A stretch of 64,000 nt of DNA from positions 62,001-126,000 of the forward strand of contig NZ_JAUXXZ010000081.1 in the NCBI RefSeq assembly GCF_030684675.1, read 5' to 3'. The DNA comes from Daejeonella sp. (GTDB lineage: Bacteria; Bacteroidota; Bacteroidia; Sphingobacteriales; Sphingobacteriaceae). The position numbers and the translations under genes are program-made. This document shows positions 46,696 through 55,946 of the stretch, in pieces (position 1 is the first letter of the stretch; each line of letters starts with the position of its first letter). Under the pieces are notes generated by a model, which had not been told where the DNA came from, searched no databases, and saw nothing but the letters and a program-made list of their open reading frames with translations.

Positions 46696-48741
46696 ATGAA
46701 GGACAACGAAATAGAAAAAGGTGTTAATTTAGTTTGCGAAGTATCAAAAGAAGTAAAGGGTTTTTATGATAACCCAGAGTCGTTAATTAGTGCGCTCAAT
46801 ACCGTACCAATTGACGAATTAGATAAATGCTTAAATTATTATACTGGTAGAACTGGTGTAATAGTGGATTTACGAAAAGAAGTCCTCAACTATTTACGTG
46901 CAGGAAAAAAACTTAATTCTGAAATACTTGATAACTTCATTAATAAACACAGGAGTGGAAAAGAAAACCAATTTCGCTCTTATAAACAATGGTTTAGCAT
47001 ATTTTATCCCCCTATAACGTTCTATGGTCACAATAAAATAAGAAAGTTTATTGAAGATTTTATTAAGCAATTAATAGACGAATTGAAGCTTTCCAATTAT
47101 GTAAAATCTACTTATTTCGATTTTCAAGGAGCTCGGCAACAAGGGAGTGATCGATTATGGTTAGCCATCTATAATAAAGAACAAGAGTCACAATCATCTG
47201 GAATTCAATTTTTTGTAGAATTTTATAATGGGAAAATAGCATATGGAGTTTACAGACATAGTGATAAAAGCTATTTAAAAGAGCGAGTTCTATTAGATAA
47301 AAGTGATTTTAAATATGATGATCTATTAAAATATTTTAAAAGTGCAATTCCAATTCTTAAAAACAACACGCCTGAAAATGTTTCAGGCACCTCAGTTGAT
47401 AAAGTTCAAAGCGAAATTTCAGAAAATTTAACAGAAAATTTGAACGTAATATTATATGGTCCTCCTGGTACCGGTAAGACCTATGAATTAAGTAAATATT
47501 ACTTTGATAAATTCACCTCAAAAAAATCTACTGTCTCTAGAGAAGAGTTTTTAAAGACTTTTGTCATTGATCTGTCTTGGTGGGAAATAATTGCCTTGGT
47601 TCTTTTAGATATTGGCAAAGCAAAAGTTGCGGATATCTTTAAACATGAATTGCTAAAGCTTAAAGCATCACTATCAAATTCTACCACCGTTACTCCCACC
47701 ATTTGGGGACAGCTTCAAAGTCACACTATAGAATCAAGCGATACAGTAAATGTTATCAAAAGGAGCTCCCCTTTAATTTTCAACAAATCAGATAACTCAC
47801 ATTGGGAGATTCTTCCTGAAGAAGTAATACAACAGGCACCTGAATTATTAGAATATCAGAAAGAAATCCAAAACTTTAGTGAGGACTCTACTATTGAAAT
47901 CAAGAGGTTTGAATTTGTTACATTTCATCAATCTTTTACATATGAAGACTTTATTGAAGGGATTAAACCAAATTTTGACGCTAAGGAAAATGATTTAACA
48001 TATATAATTGAAGATGGAGTATTTAAAAAAATATGTTTAAAAGCTAGAAAAGACCCTGACCAGAACTATGCGATTTTTATCGATGAAATAAATAGAGGAA
48101 ATATCTCTCAAATATTCGGAGAGCTAATAACACTTATTGAGGATGACAAGCGTGAAGGGGAAGAAAATGAATTATCGACAGTACTTCCTTATTCAAAAAC
48201 AAAGTTTAGCGTTCCTACAAATTTGTACATCATTGGGACAATGAATACAGCTGATAGGAGTATTGAAGCGTTAGATACAGCCCTTAGGAGACGATTTAGT
48301 TTTATTGAAATGGCGCCTAAACCTGAATTAGTAAGAACTGCAGGAAAAACCTTAGATGGCATTTTGGATGGAATAGATCTTTTTCAGTTATTGACTACGA
48401 TAAATAAAAGAATTGAAAAATTGTTGGATAAAGATCATATGATTGGTCATAGCTATTTTTTATCCGTGTCTAACCTTACTGACTTAAAAAAGGTATTTCA
48501 GAATAAAATTATACCTCTCCTTCAAGAGTATTTTTTTGGGGATTTTGGCAAGATCGGACTAGTTTTAGGCTCTAATTTCTTCGAATTAAACAATGACTTT
48601 GATAATGAAGAGTTTTTTGCACCTTTTGATGATTATGAAAGTAGCTCATTAAATGAAAGAAAAATATATAATTTTCAAAAGGTTGTAGAGATGAAAGATG
48701 TAGATTTCATTAATGCTATTAACATATTACTTAGAAAATAA
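46696..48741 (+). CDS. mcrB: McrB-like AAA+ GTPase of a type IV restriction system
   Basis: The motor and recognition subunit of an McrBC-type system that restricts modified DNA. The 681-residue protein has a variable N-terminal region (residues 1-240), the probable target-recognition part. The AAA+ core follows: Walker A GPPGTGKTYEL at 255, a helical insertion with SWWEIIALVLLDIGKAKV, Walker B FIDEINRGNISQIFGEL near 463, and the McrB signature TMNTADRSIEALDTALRRRF near 516. It is five bases from the mcrC start. What modification it senses is not known. Confidence 0.93.
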   Translation: MKDNEIEKGVNLVCEVSKEVKGFYDNPESLISALNTVPIDELDKCLNYYTGRTGVIVDLRKEVLNYLRAGKKLNSEILDNFINKHRSGKENQFRSYKQWFSIFYPPITFYGHNKIRKFIEDFIKQLIDELKLSNYVKSTYFDFQGARQQGSDRLWLAIYNKEQESQSSGIQFFVEFYNGKIAYGVYRHSDKSYLKERVLLDKSDFKYDDLLKYFKSAIPILKNNTPENVSGTSVDKVQSEISENLTENLNVILYGPPGTGKTYELSKYYFDKFTSKKSTVSREEFLKTFVIDLSWWEIIALVLLDIGKAKVADIFKHELLKLKASLSNSTTVTPTIWGQLQSHTIESSDTVNVIKRSSPLIFNKSDNSHWEILPEEVIQQAPELLEYQKEIQNFSEDSTIEIKRFEFVTFHQSFTYEDFIEGIKPNFDAKENDLTYIIEDGVFKKICLKARKDPDQNYAIFIDEINRGNISQIFGELITLIEDDKREGEENELSTVLPYSKTKFSVPTNLYIIGTMNTADRSIEALDTALRRRFSFIEMAPKPELVRTAGKTLDGILDGIDLFQLLTTINKRIEKLLDKDHMIGHSYFLSVSNLTDLKKVFQNKIIPLLQEYFFGDFGKIGLVLGSNFFELNNDFDNEEFFAPFDDYESSSLNERKIYNFQKVVEMKDVDFINAINILLRK

Positions 48742-48746
48742 GTGTT

Positions 48747-50006
48747 TTGAAAAGTACACCCTATCTAATTACCGTGTTTGAACATGAAAGTCTACGAACA
48801 GATCAGGGGGGGAAAAGACTTAGCGATATTGATTTAAAAATATTGCAAAAGTTTTATGGTGAAAAAGGTGTTCCCTACTATAGTTTAATCCATAATGGAG
48901 TTAAATTTTGTGAATACGTTGGAGTTATTCAAATCGGGGGAAAAGTCATAGAAGTTCTACCCAAAGCAGATAAGCATAATGACAAAAATTCTTGGAGAAA
49001 AATTTTAATTGGAATGCTCCAGACTGTAGGAGTTTTCGACATTCACGCTCCCACCACCAGTAATTTAAATTTAAAATCTAATTCTATTTTGGAACTTTAT
49101 TTTGAATTATTTATTAAAGAACTGGAGTATCTTATTCATAGTGGTCTAGTCAAAAAATATAGAAAAACAGAAGGTAACCTTACAACGCTTAAAGGAAATA
49201 TTCAATTTTCAAAACACTTAAACTTAAATTTAATTCATAAAGAACGTTTTTTCACTAGATATACCACTTATGACCATGAGCATAATATTCATTCAATTTT
49301 ATACAAGGGAATAAAATTGTTGTGTAAAATCAATACAAGTGAAAAGCTTAAAAGTAGACTAAGTTCATTAATGTTGAATTTTCCTGAGATGCCAAATATT
49401 GCAATAACTGAAAAATCCTTTGAAAATATTGTCTTTGATAGAAAAACTGAGCATTACAAACGTTCCCTTGATATCGCTAGAATAATTCTTTTAAACTATC
49501 ACCCCGATGTAAGCAGAGGCGAGAATAATATTTTAGCATTAATGTTTGATATGAATGCTCTTTGGGAGCAATTTGTGCATTTGAGCCTACGAAGACATAA
49601 AGCTAAAGAAAATACGATTACAGCTCAGAGTATAAAATATTTCTGGAAACCATCTATGGGACGTCACTCAAAGATGAAACCAGATATTGTAATTAATAAA
49701 GATAAACCAGATTGTGCTGTATTAGATACAAAATGGAAAAATTTAAATGGGAAAAACCCTGCTCCTGAAGATTTAAGACAGATGTTTGTTTATTTAAAAT
49801 ATTTTAATGCAAATAAAGTAGCATTAATATACCCAGGAAATGAAGACGGTAATAGATCAGGAACTTTTTATGACGAAAAAAATGGATCTATTGGCAAACA
49901 AGAATGTAGCATTATCTCTGTCAAAGTGAATAGAGATATTAAACAATGGCAAAAAGAACTTACTAATCAGATAAATAATTGGTGTAATTTCCATTTCGAT
50001 GAATAA
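48747..50006 (+). CDS. mcrC: McrC-like nuclease subunit
   Basis: The endonuclease partner of McrB. The 419 residues end in a PD-(D/E)XK domain: MKPDIVINKD, then VLDTKWKNL with the catalytic D-x-K. The N-terminal part (VPYYSLIHNGVKFCEYVGVIQIGG) is the McrC beta domain that contacts McrB. No in-frame ATG exists near the mcrB stop, so translation probably starts at TTG 48747, coupled to mcrB. Its end overlaps the next gene by 8 bases. Confidence 0.9.
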   Translation: MKSTPYLITVFEHESLRTDQGGKRLSDIDLKILQKFYGEKGVPYYSLIHNGVKFCEYVGVIQIGGKVIEVLPKADKHNDKNSWRKILIGMLQTVGVFDIHAPTTSNLNLKSNSILELYFELFIKELEYLIHSGLVKKYRKTEGNLTTLKGNIQFSKHLNLNLIHKERFFTRYTTYDHEHNIHSILYKGIKLLCKINTSEKLKSRLSSLMLNFPEMPNIAITEKSFENIVFDRKTEHYKRSLDIARIILLNYHPDVSRGENNILALMFDMNALWEQFVHLSLRRHKAKENTITAQSIKYFWKPSMGRHSKMKPDIVINKDKPDCAVLDTKWKNLNGKNPAPEDLRQMFVYLKYFNANKVALIYPGNEDGNRSGTFYDEKNGSIGKQECSIISVKVNRDIKQWQKELTNQINNWCNFHFDE

Positions 50007-50919
50007 AGCTGATGAACTGAAAATTTTAAATAAAATCTATGGTAATCAAACTGATTTGAAAATACAGGATCATGAACAACCGGATTTTATAATGTCAACG
50101 AACCAATTGCAATTTGGAGTTGAAATAGTGGAATTTTACGATTCAGAAACTAGTGCAAGATTAAAACATATTCCAACCTACCATGACGAGTTATTAGATA
50201 GAAAAAATTTTAGAAATGGTGATGAAAAAGTTTTAAAAGTTGATAAAATCAAATTTTATAAAAACTCTGAATTCGTTTTTGAGGATATAGCTATTATATC
50301 CAGACCCCCGACTTTACGTGTTATTGGTCAACAATTTTTAAAAACCCTTAAAACCAAAAATGAAAAATTTAAGAAGTATGATGAATCATTAAAATATATA
50401 AATCTTATCATTTACGACACAGAAGAGAATTTTAAGAGCATTAAGCAAGAAAATTTTTATAGTGAGTTTATTACTCCTGAGATTTTTAAAGAAATAATCG
50501 GTTCTCCATTTAACGAAGTATTCCTTATTGCGAATTTTTCTGATGGTGATTTCTATTTGAGATTAAAAGCCCATATTTTGATCGCTAGGCTATATCTCTA
50601 TAATAATTTTATTGTGACAAAATATTCTTTGAAAGCAGAAGTAATGGCTACTAAAATCTTCAGTCTATTAAGATTATCAGGGTTTGACGAAAGATTAAAA
50701 CTAGATAATGAATTAAATTTACATTATGCTGGGCTACAGTTTATAATCAAAGATCATGATGAAGGTTTAAAAATCTTAATCGACGAAAGACGGATGCTCC
50801 CAATCCTTGAGCATAAGTTAACACCTAATCTTAATATAGATAATTCTACTGCAGAGATTGAAGATTTTCTTAACAATAACACTTTCACAAGCTCTTTGGG
50901 ATTCCCATTAATTAACTAA
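49999..50919 (+). CDS. Third gene of the mcrBC operon, possible PD-(D/E)XK-like protein
   Basis: A 306-residue protein I do not recognise. The N-terminus has a helix (ADELKILNKIYG) followed by PDF at 28-30 and FGVEIVEFYD at 39-48, an order like the start of a PD-(D/E)XK nuclease core, though the usual lysine is replaced (E42-I-V-E45). The middle has strands such as YINLIIYDTEEN and EVFLIANFSDGDF. There is no signal peptide. The start overlaps the mcrC stop (ATGAATAA), so it is made with McrBC, as an effector, inhibitor or specificity factor. Its 3' end overlaps the convergent rep gene by 8 bases. The nuclease idea is inference. Confidence 0.7.
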   Translation: MNKADELKILNKIYGNQTDLKIQDHEQPDFIMSTNQLQFGVEIVEFYDSETSARLKHIPTYHDELLDRKNFRNGDEKVLKVDKIKFYKNSEFVFEDIAIISRPPTLRVIGQQFLKTLKTKNEKFKKYDESLKYINLIIYDTEENFKSIKQENFYSEFITPEIFKEIIGSPFNEVFLIANFSDGDFYLRLKAHILIARLYLYNNFIVTKYSLKAEVMATKIFSLLRLSGFDERLKLDNELNLHYAGLQFIIKDHDEGLKILIDERRMLPILEHKLTPNLNIDNSTAEIEDFLNNNTFTSSLGFPLIN

Positions 50920-51778
50920 TAGAACTAGATAATTCCTTATTCTTAGCATCCAATCGATTATAAAGCCTAATACTTTTTTGATTTAGGGGTATAAAATGTA
51001 AAGTGCCATAATCGGTGTAATACTCTTTAATATTTTCACCATCCAGCTTATAGGCATTATCTAAAAAGACCTCACCCCCTGAGTAATGAGTGTATAGTGC
51101 CGATACCATTTTAGAACAGTTCCAGACTTGACATAAGAATGTATCATTGTTCTTTGAAATATACTTTGTTAAATAGTTTTGAAGCTTCCTTAAATCATTC
51201 TGCTTAATTTTCATCACATTGAAAGCTGATGAAGGCTTGTAGTCTGGGTTAGTTGGTTTAACTCCATTCTTTTTCTGTAGTTCAAGCCAATAAACCCAGT
51301 ATTTATTAATATCCCAACTTTTATTGGTTACCAGATGAAAATGAATATTATTTTTGAACGTCTGGTTCTTAGTTTGTCTTTCAGCAACCCAGAGATATTG
51401 AAAGTTTACCGTTCTCTTTTTAGTGTTGTCAATGAACTTTCTTAAAATCTTAACTGCCGTTAGATCATCCACATTATTAGCAAAAGTTAAAGTAACAAAG
51501 GTCAGATTAGTGCATTGTCTGGAAAAAGCAATCAGTTTATCTTTAATCTTTTGCTTAGTTCTGGGAGACATTGATTTTAGTTGAATTTCCTTTGGCAGAT
51601 TAATCTCTCGCTCCAATTGTCTCTTTCTGACTTGCATTACGGTTAATTTTTCATTTTTATGGCAATTGTTTTGTTTCTTCCGACATAGTGAAGAGCCTGT
51701 AAATTTTTCCTGCACTGGCTCTAAAGTGCTATCATAATCAGTTACAAAGGTTCTTCCGTAGGTATTACTAGTTCTCAT
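50912..51778 (-). CDS. HUH-type replication initiator (G2P-like Rep)
   Basis: A 288-residue protein with the three rolling-circle replication motifs in order: motif I FVTLTFA, motif II NIHFHLVTN with the paired metal histidines, and motif III QNYLTKYISKN with tyrosines and lysine. These place it with Rep/G2P-like endonucleases of ssDNA phages and small plasmids. It would nick element DNA and allow circular copies to replicate after excision. It is the last gene of the minus-strand module. Confidence 0.8.
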   Translation of the reverse strand: MRTSNTYGRTFVTDYDSTLEPVQEKFTGSSLCRKKQNNCHKNEKLTVMQVRKRQLEREINLPKEIQLKSMSPRTKQKIKDKLIAFSRQCTNLTFVTLTFANNVDDLTAVKILRKFIDNTKKRTVNFQYLWVAERQTKNQTFKNNIHFHLVTNKSWDINKYWVYWLELQKKNGVKPTNPDYKPSSAFNVMKIKQNDLRKLQNYLTKYISKNNDTFLCQVWNCSKMVSALYTHYSGGEVFLDNAYKLDGENIKEYYTDYGTLHFIPLNQKSIRLYNRLDAKNKELSSSIS

Positions 51779-51852
51779 TAAAAATCTGAATCGTTACGCG
51801 TTTAATAAATATCATAAAGGTTAATTTTAAAGGTTAAAAAAAAAGCTACCGA

Positions 51853-52068
51853 CTAAGTAGCTTCTAAAAAGGCAGGGATTGGATCTCCCTTCTTAATTCG
51901 TGTAAGAAAATCCCTTGTTCGCCTGTTATAGATATTCATGTACTCCCAATTCGGGAATTTCTGACTAATAAACTTTTCAAACTTGTTAATCTGATGAACA
52001 AAAGCCCATTTTTTTACCTCTTTATTTGGAAGGAATACAATTATTGAGTAATCATTTTTATGCTGCAT
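51853..52068 (-). CDS. Small hypothetical protein of the element
   Basis: A 71-residue protein, aromatic and basic (NKEVKKWAFVHQINKF, NIYNRRTRDFLTRIKKGD), without a recognised domain. Its start overlaps the end of the HTH gene by 11 bases and rep follows after 74 bases, so it belongs to the replication/excision operon. Confidence 0.65.
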   Translation of the reverse strand: MQHKNDYSIIVFLPNKEVKKWAFVHQINKFEKFISQKFPNWEYMNIYNRRTRDFLTRIKKGDPIPAFLEAT

Positions 52069-52450
52069 GACTACCCCCCTTTCTCATTACAGAAGTAAAA
52101 TTTCGTTCTGTCAATGCCTGATCAACTTCTTCCAGTTTGAAACGGACTTTACCACCAATACGATAAGATTTGATTAATCCTTGCTTAACGTAACTGTGTA
52201 GAGTGGGCAGAGAAATCTGGAGATATTTTGATACTTCCCCACGAGTTAAATAATTGCTTCCTTGAGAGAAGGATTTAGAGTTTGGTTCTGATTGACCAAT
52301 CTTGGAACCATTGAAATACATTTCAGAGCCAGAATTTAGTTTTCTTCCTAATTGCTCCTCGAATAGCTGAGTAAAAAATTCCTTGAATTCTTGCTCGCTG
52401 ACACCTTGAATGAACAAGGCATTTTGATTATTATTTTTTGCTTTTTGCAT
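52058..52450 (-). CDS. Helix-turn-helix DNA-binding protein, excisionase-like
   Basis: A 130-residue protein. The N-terminal half is a variable region; the C-terminal half is a MerR/excisionase-type winged helix: YLTRGEVSKYLQISLPTLHSYVKQGLI followed by the wing SYRIGGKVRFKLEEVDQAL. Proteins of this type in Bacteroidota elements act as excisionases or as regulators of replication. It sits between the integrase module and rep, consistent with either role. Confidence 0.85.
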   Translation of the reverse strand: MQKAKNNNQNALFIQGVSEQEFKEFFTQLFEEQLGRKLNSGSEMYFNGSKIGQSEPNSKSFSQGSNYLTRGEVSKYLQISLPTLHSYVKQGLIKSYRIGGKVRFKLEEVDQALTERNFTSVMRKGGSHAA

Positions 52451-52511
52451 ACCTCAAAAGTAGGTATGAACTCAGGCGAGCGTTAGTCTGGGGTAGTAAA
52501 TGGGGGTACTC

Positions 52512-52907
52512 CTATTTTCTCTTTTTTAACTTAACTATATCATTTTCAATGGTTTTGGAAATCTGAGGTAAGCCCACTTCCCTAAACAATTCAATTAATT
52601 CAGTTAAATGTTTTTCATTCTTTATTTCTTGTAACTTGTCGCCGACAAAGTTAGGAAGTTCTTTTCTGATGTTGTCAGCATTGGCATTTAGTAAAGATTC
52701 CAAGAGGAAAGAATTTTTCCTGTCTGATAAATTAAACGTATTCAATATCCCCAAATAATGAAGTATCAATAATTGTTTAGGCATAGTAGATTTAACAGAT
52801 TTAACAGGTTTACTAATATTGCCCTGAATCTGATTTTCAAGATCTTGAATTCGCGTCCTTAACTCTCTATCTGTAAGGTTAAGGCCAAACATTCCTTTTA
52901 TACTCAT
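52512..52907 (-). CDS. Integrase-linked hypothetical protein
   Basis: A 131-residue protein, largely helical (RELRTRIQDLENQIQG, then MPKQLLILHYLGIL and FLLESLLNANADNI). I do not recognise it with certainty; small helical proteins of this kind often follow integrases in Bacteroidota elements. It overlaps the integrase stop by 4 bases, so both are coupled. A regulatory or accessory role in recombination is possible. Confidence 0.65.
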   Translation of the reverse strand: MSIKGMFGLNLTDRELRTRIQDLENQIQGNISKPVKSVKSTMPKQLLILHYLGILNTFNLSDRKNSFLLESLLNANADNIRKELPNFVGDKLQEIKNEKHLTELIELFREVGLPQISKTIENDIVKLKKRK

Positions 52908-54133
52908 TTGAAAAATGGATGGTCTAATAATTTATTTGCGTTTTGTTCCTGAGTAATTCGAATATACTGTAAGAATACCTTCTCAGATTTATGTCCGATA
53001 ATCTTCATTATCGTAATTGAAGGAACATCAGCAAGATAAAGATTTGTTGCAAAACTTCGTCTGGCGGTATGACTACTAATCAACTCAAATTTTTTGGAAA
53101 TTGTTTTAAGTCTTTCACCTCCTTTTGTTATTCTGGTTTCTACTTCAGAATGAATCTCCGCCTTCTTTCCAATGGTCTTTAAATATTGATTCGTATTCTG
53201 GTTTGAAATAGGCTTAGGTAGTTGATAATTATATTTAATTAGAATATCATTAACAACCGTTCCAATAGGTATAACAACCGTATCTTTTACTTTTTGAGTT
53301 CTGATTTTAAGCTTATTCCCTTCAATAATATTTTCCTTTTTGATTTGGGAATAATCAGAAAAACGAAGTCCGGTAAAACAACCAATCAAAAACAAATCTC
53401 TGGTTCTGTCTAAATATGGTTGATCACTCAAATCAAGATTCACAATTTTCTGTATTTCATCACTACTCAGATAAATTTTATCAGATTCTTCTTTAAAGCT
53501 TTTAAACTTCTTTTTCTTGAATTCAAGATTCTCATTTAATCCTCTGTCTGTGGCATCATTTAACATGGTTTTAAGCGTCTTTATATTCTTTCCTATGGTA
53601 TTTGTTGCCAGTTTTGCTTCATTGATTAAATAGGCTACATAATCATTATAGAAGTTTAAATCGATTGTATCAAAATCAACCCGCTTCTGCTTTAGTTTAG
53701 CATAGTTCTTCAAATGGTTAAAAGTGGAATTATACACTTGCAGACTTCCCTTTGCTTTAAATGTTTTACCCTCCTCTTTATATTTCTCTATGAACTCAAA
53801 GAGAGTAATTCGGGACTTTTGGAATTTGAGTTCCAATTCAATCTCTAATTCATGTTTAAGCAATTCAGTTGTAACCGGAATTTTATTGTTCAATAACCTT
53901 CGGTATGAATTATTAATTGCCGTTTCAAAATTTTTCAATCTTGAATTAAACTCTGCATGTTCCGGAAAATTTTTAGATTCTTTAGCTTTTTGATCGTCAA
54001 AATTCCAATACTTCGGTAGTATCTTCTCTCCGGTTGAATACTTGAATCTTTTATAGTTGAAATTGTAAATAAGGTAAACTAAAGTCTTTTCAGTTGACTT
54101 AGGTTCTTTGAGTATAAATCGAGCTTCTGCCAT
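52904..54133 (-). CDS. Tyrosine site-specific integrase
   Basis: A 409-residue tyrosine recombinase that should integrate the element into tRNA-Ser. Order: arm-binding domain (residues about 1-90), SAM-like core-binding domain (110-210), catalytic domain with the first arginine in CFTGLRFSDYSQI, the HxxR box in SSHTARRSFATNL, a later histidine in IIGHKSEKVFLQYI and the tyrosine in that same stretch. It lies at the right end of the element, next to attR, with a terminal direct repeat in its upstream region. Confidence 0.93.
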   Translation of the reverse strand: MAEARFILKEPKSTEKTLVYLIYNFNYKRFKYSTGEKILPKYWNFDDQKAKESKNFPEHAEFNSRLKNFETAINNSYRRLLNNKIPVTTELLKHELEIELELKFQKSRITLFEFIEKYKEEGKTFKAKGSLQVYNSTFNHLKNYAKLKQKRVDFDTIDLNFYNDYVAYLINEAKLATNTIGKNIKTLKTMLNDATDRGLNENLEFKKKKFKSFKEESDKIYLSSDEIQKIVNLDLSDQPYLDRTRDLFLIGCFTGLRFSDYSQIKKENIIEGNKLKIRTQKVKDTVVIPIGTVVNDILIKYNYQLPKPISNQNTNQYLKTIGKKAEIHSEVETRITKGGERLKTISKKFELISSHTARRSFATNLYLADVPSITIMKIIGHKSEKVFLQYIRITQEQNANKLLDHPFFK

Positions 54134-54170
54134 GAGATTATTGAAAGCTCTAAGGTGAAAAAAATAATAT

Positions 54171-54210
54171 TAGGGTGCAATAGAGGGGACGAATAAATTT
54201 GTTTTGACCT
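54171..54210 (+). repeat. Terminal direct repeat, right copy
   Basis: TAGGGTG, AGAGGGGACGA and an AAATTTGT tract, matching 46567-46604 in order and orientation. It lies in the integrase promoter region, so it may serve both recombination and autoregulation. Confidence 0.65.
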
Positions 54211-54300
54211 TATTTAGCTTTATTTGCCCATACTATAAACTGCATATAAAAGCTATATAGCAGTATTTTAAAGTATGATTCAGTAAAAAATGATAAAAAT

Positions 54301-54325
54301 GGTTCGAGTTCCACCCTCTCCGCAA
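54301..54325 (+). repeat. Right attachment site (attR)
   Basis: A copy of the tRNA-Ser 3' end with two mismatches (54308 and 54310). Only the T-loop to 3' part is present, so it is not a tRNA gene. Confidence 0.9.
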
Positions 54326-54328
54326 GAC

Positions 54329-54366
54329 AAATGCTGTTCCACCTTTGGTGGAGCGGCATTTTTTAT
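54329..54366 (+). terminator. Original tRNA-Ser terminator, displaced by the element
   Basis: A 15-bp stem, including AATGCTG/CGGCATT and TTCCACC/GGTGGAG pairing with two G-T pairs, around a TTT loop, then TTTTTATTT. It begins 4 bases after attR. Confidence 0.85.
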
Positions 54367-54508
54367 TTGGAGATCGTCAAGCTCGCTTGAACGATCGGAA
54401 AATAAAAATGCCGGCAAGCGCAGCGACAGCATTTGGCTTGACAATTCCCCCTTCAGGGATCAATGAAATTAATCCCACACTCCCCTAGCAAGATTTAATG
54501 CACAATTA

Positions 54509-54534
54509 TGTGGTTGGTGATAACACCGACCACA
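54509..54534. repeat. GGTG/CACC palindromic element
   Basis: TGTGGTTGGTG, spacer ATAA, CACCGACCACA, followed by AGGAAA: 11-bp arms with one G-T type mismatch. Confidence 0.8.
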
Positions 54535-54624
54535 AGGAAAAGCTTTACCAATCTTAAAGACGAGCGGGCCATAGGTCAATTATTATATGAGGCTTCGCCT
54601 CCACAATAACTGACCGTTAACAGC

Positions 54625-55236
54625 CTATTTGCTCGCCACCGCTGGAATCTTCACAACGGGATGACTGTACTCCGCCAAAAGCAGTAATTCCTTATCAATC
54701 TTAATTCGCCACTCCTTCTGCTTTTCAGCGGAACTGTAGCTATCGTTATCGAATGCTACCTGCTGAGTTTTATATTCTTCGGTTAGTGAACGGATTATCT
54801 TGGGAACCTTTTTGCTTGCCGCAGGTATATTTAAGTTGACCAAAATATAGGCTCTTCTCATCTTTCGCGCAAGCAGCTCGGTCATGTCGAAGTGCAGTTG
54901 CTCATGTTCTAGATACCTGTCAGTTTTCCAATTGGCATTTACGGAGGATAGAAAGCGGTTGAAGGTCGCTCTTAGCATTAATGATATTGTATCTGGCGAT
55001 TCCTTGGATCGAAGATACTCTCTCTGAATTCCAACTCTGCTTACTGCAGCTGTTCCGGGTATGCCCTGTACAGATTTATGAAATGAGGTCCCTCTAAAAT
55101 CTTCCCAGCTTATTTTATCTTGCTCATCCCAATACATAAATTGCTTCTCTTTTATTTTCTGGGCGGAGGTAATGCTTGCCACCAAAATAAGGATCAAGAG
55201 AGGGAGAGCTGCTTTCGGAGAAAAAAGGTTCTTCAA
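54625..55236 (-). CDS. Secreted DUF922-like putative zinc protease
   Basis: A 203-residue exported protein. The signal peptide ends TSAQ near residue 25. The segment ISWEDFRG and the metal motif EHEQLHFDMTELLARKMRRA, which contains HExxH (HEQLH), fit the DUF922 family of predicted zinc-dependent proteases. The gene stands alone with hairpins after its 3' end. Activity is predicted from the motif only. Confidence 0.8.
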   Translation of the reverse strand: MKNLFSPKAALPLLILILVASITSAQKIKEKQFMYWDEQDKISWEDFRGTSFHKSVQGIPGTAAVSRVGIQREYLRSKESPDTISLMLRATFNRFLSSVNANWKTDRYLEHEQLHFDMTELLARKMRRAYILVNLNIPAASKKVPKIIRSLTEEYKTQQVAFDNDSYSSAEKQKEWRIKIDKELLLLAEYSHPVVKIPAVASK

Positions 55237-55946
55237 GTGTTAAGTGTTATCGATTGGGTGATAAATATAGAAAATAGAGGGTAGTTTTCAACGTTGGTTA
55301 CATTAATCCCGGCAATACTTCTGGTGCTTACAATTTGCTTTAGTAGTTGCTTCGGCGTTATTTGGATAAAATCAAGAGGGATGCGGCTTGATATCGTTTC
55401 CCTTTTTTAATGGTAGTAAATTTTCGCTTATCATTCAGACCATTTAGATATTATTTCAAATAGTGACTGTAATAGTTTAATCAGGTTTACTATAGAAATT
55501 AGATTTCCCCACGTAAATGATTTAAATTGTTTAGAACGTTTCATTAGACCGAACTGTAAACGGAGCTTTATTGCTCCATATGGTTAGTGTCAGCAACCTT
55601 TATCTTTTTTCGTTTAAACAAATTTTTTTTAAAGTCAACATCTTGTACAGGCTTTCTTGGTGGAAGGATTTAGTAGTTGAGAGCGACCATAGTCAATTAA
55701 TATTGTCTATTAATGAAACAAATAGTATAGTGAAACGCTTAAATAGCATATATATCAAGCTGTTGTAAGCTTGCAATTTCGGGGAAGTTTACAAAACGAT
55801 TGGAATGCAAAGTTAAGTGGTCGGTGACAACACCAACCACAGGGAAAGCAAAATTTGTCTCACTCAGCGAAGTTCCCTCCCGCGAAGGGCGGATCGGGAT
55901 GACAGTACCTTTAGTGGCAGTAGCTTTATTTTAGTCGATTGCTCCT
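55237..55946. other. Large intergenic region, no supported gene
   Basis: 710 bases. I see only a palindromic element at 55816-55840 and, after it, an inverted GC-rich stretch near 55878-55900. A 65-codon frame at 55571-55768 has no recognisable domain or start signal and is not called. A decayed mobile element is possible but not demonstrated. Confidence 0.55.
55816..55840. repeat. GGTG/CACC palindromic element
   Basis: GTGGTCGGTG, spacer ACAA, CACCAACCAC, followed by AGGGAAA. Nearly identical to 54509-54534. Confidence 0.8.

Larger units (their letters stand above)
54326..54624. other. Intergenic region right of the element, several hairpins
   Basis: 299 bases without a gene. It holds the strong 54329-54366 terminator, an inverted repeat with GATCGT arms near 54374-54400, the palindrome at 54509-54534 and a hairpin at 54574-54615 (GGTCA...TGACC) just after the DUF922-like gene's 3' end. 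Confidence 0.6.

Noticed and set aside
54301-54325. A second tRNA gene
   Set aside because: Only the T-loop to 3' end is present; no acceptor 5' arm or anticodon precedes it. It is attR.
55571-55768. 65-residue open frame
   Set aside because: No domain, start signal or neighbour linkage; probably chance in AT-rich spacer DNA.
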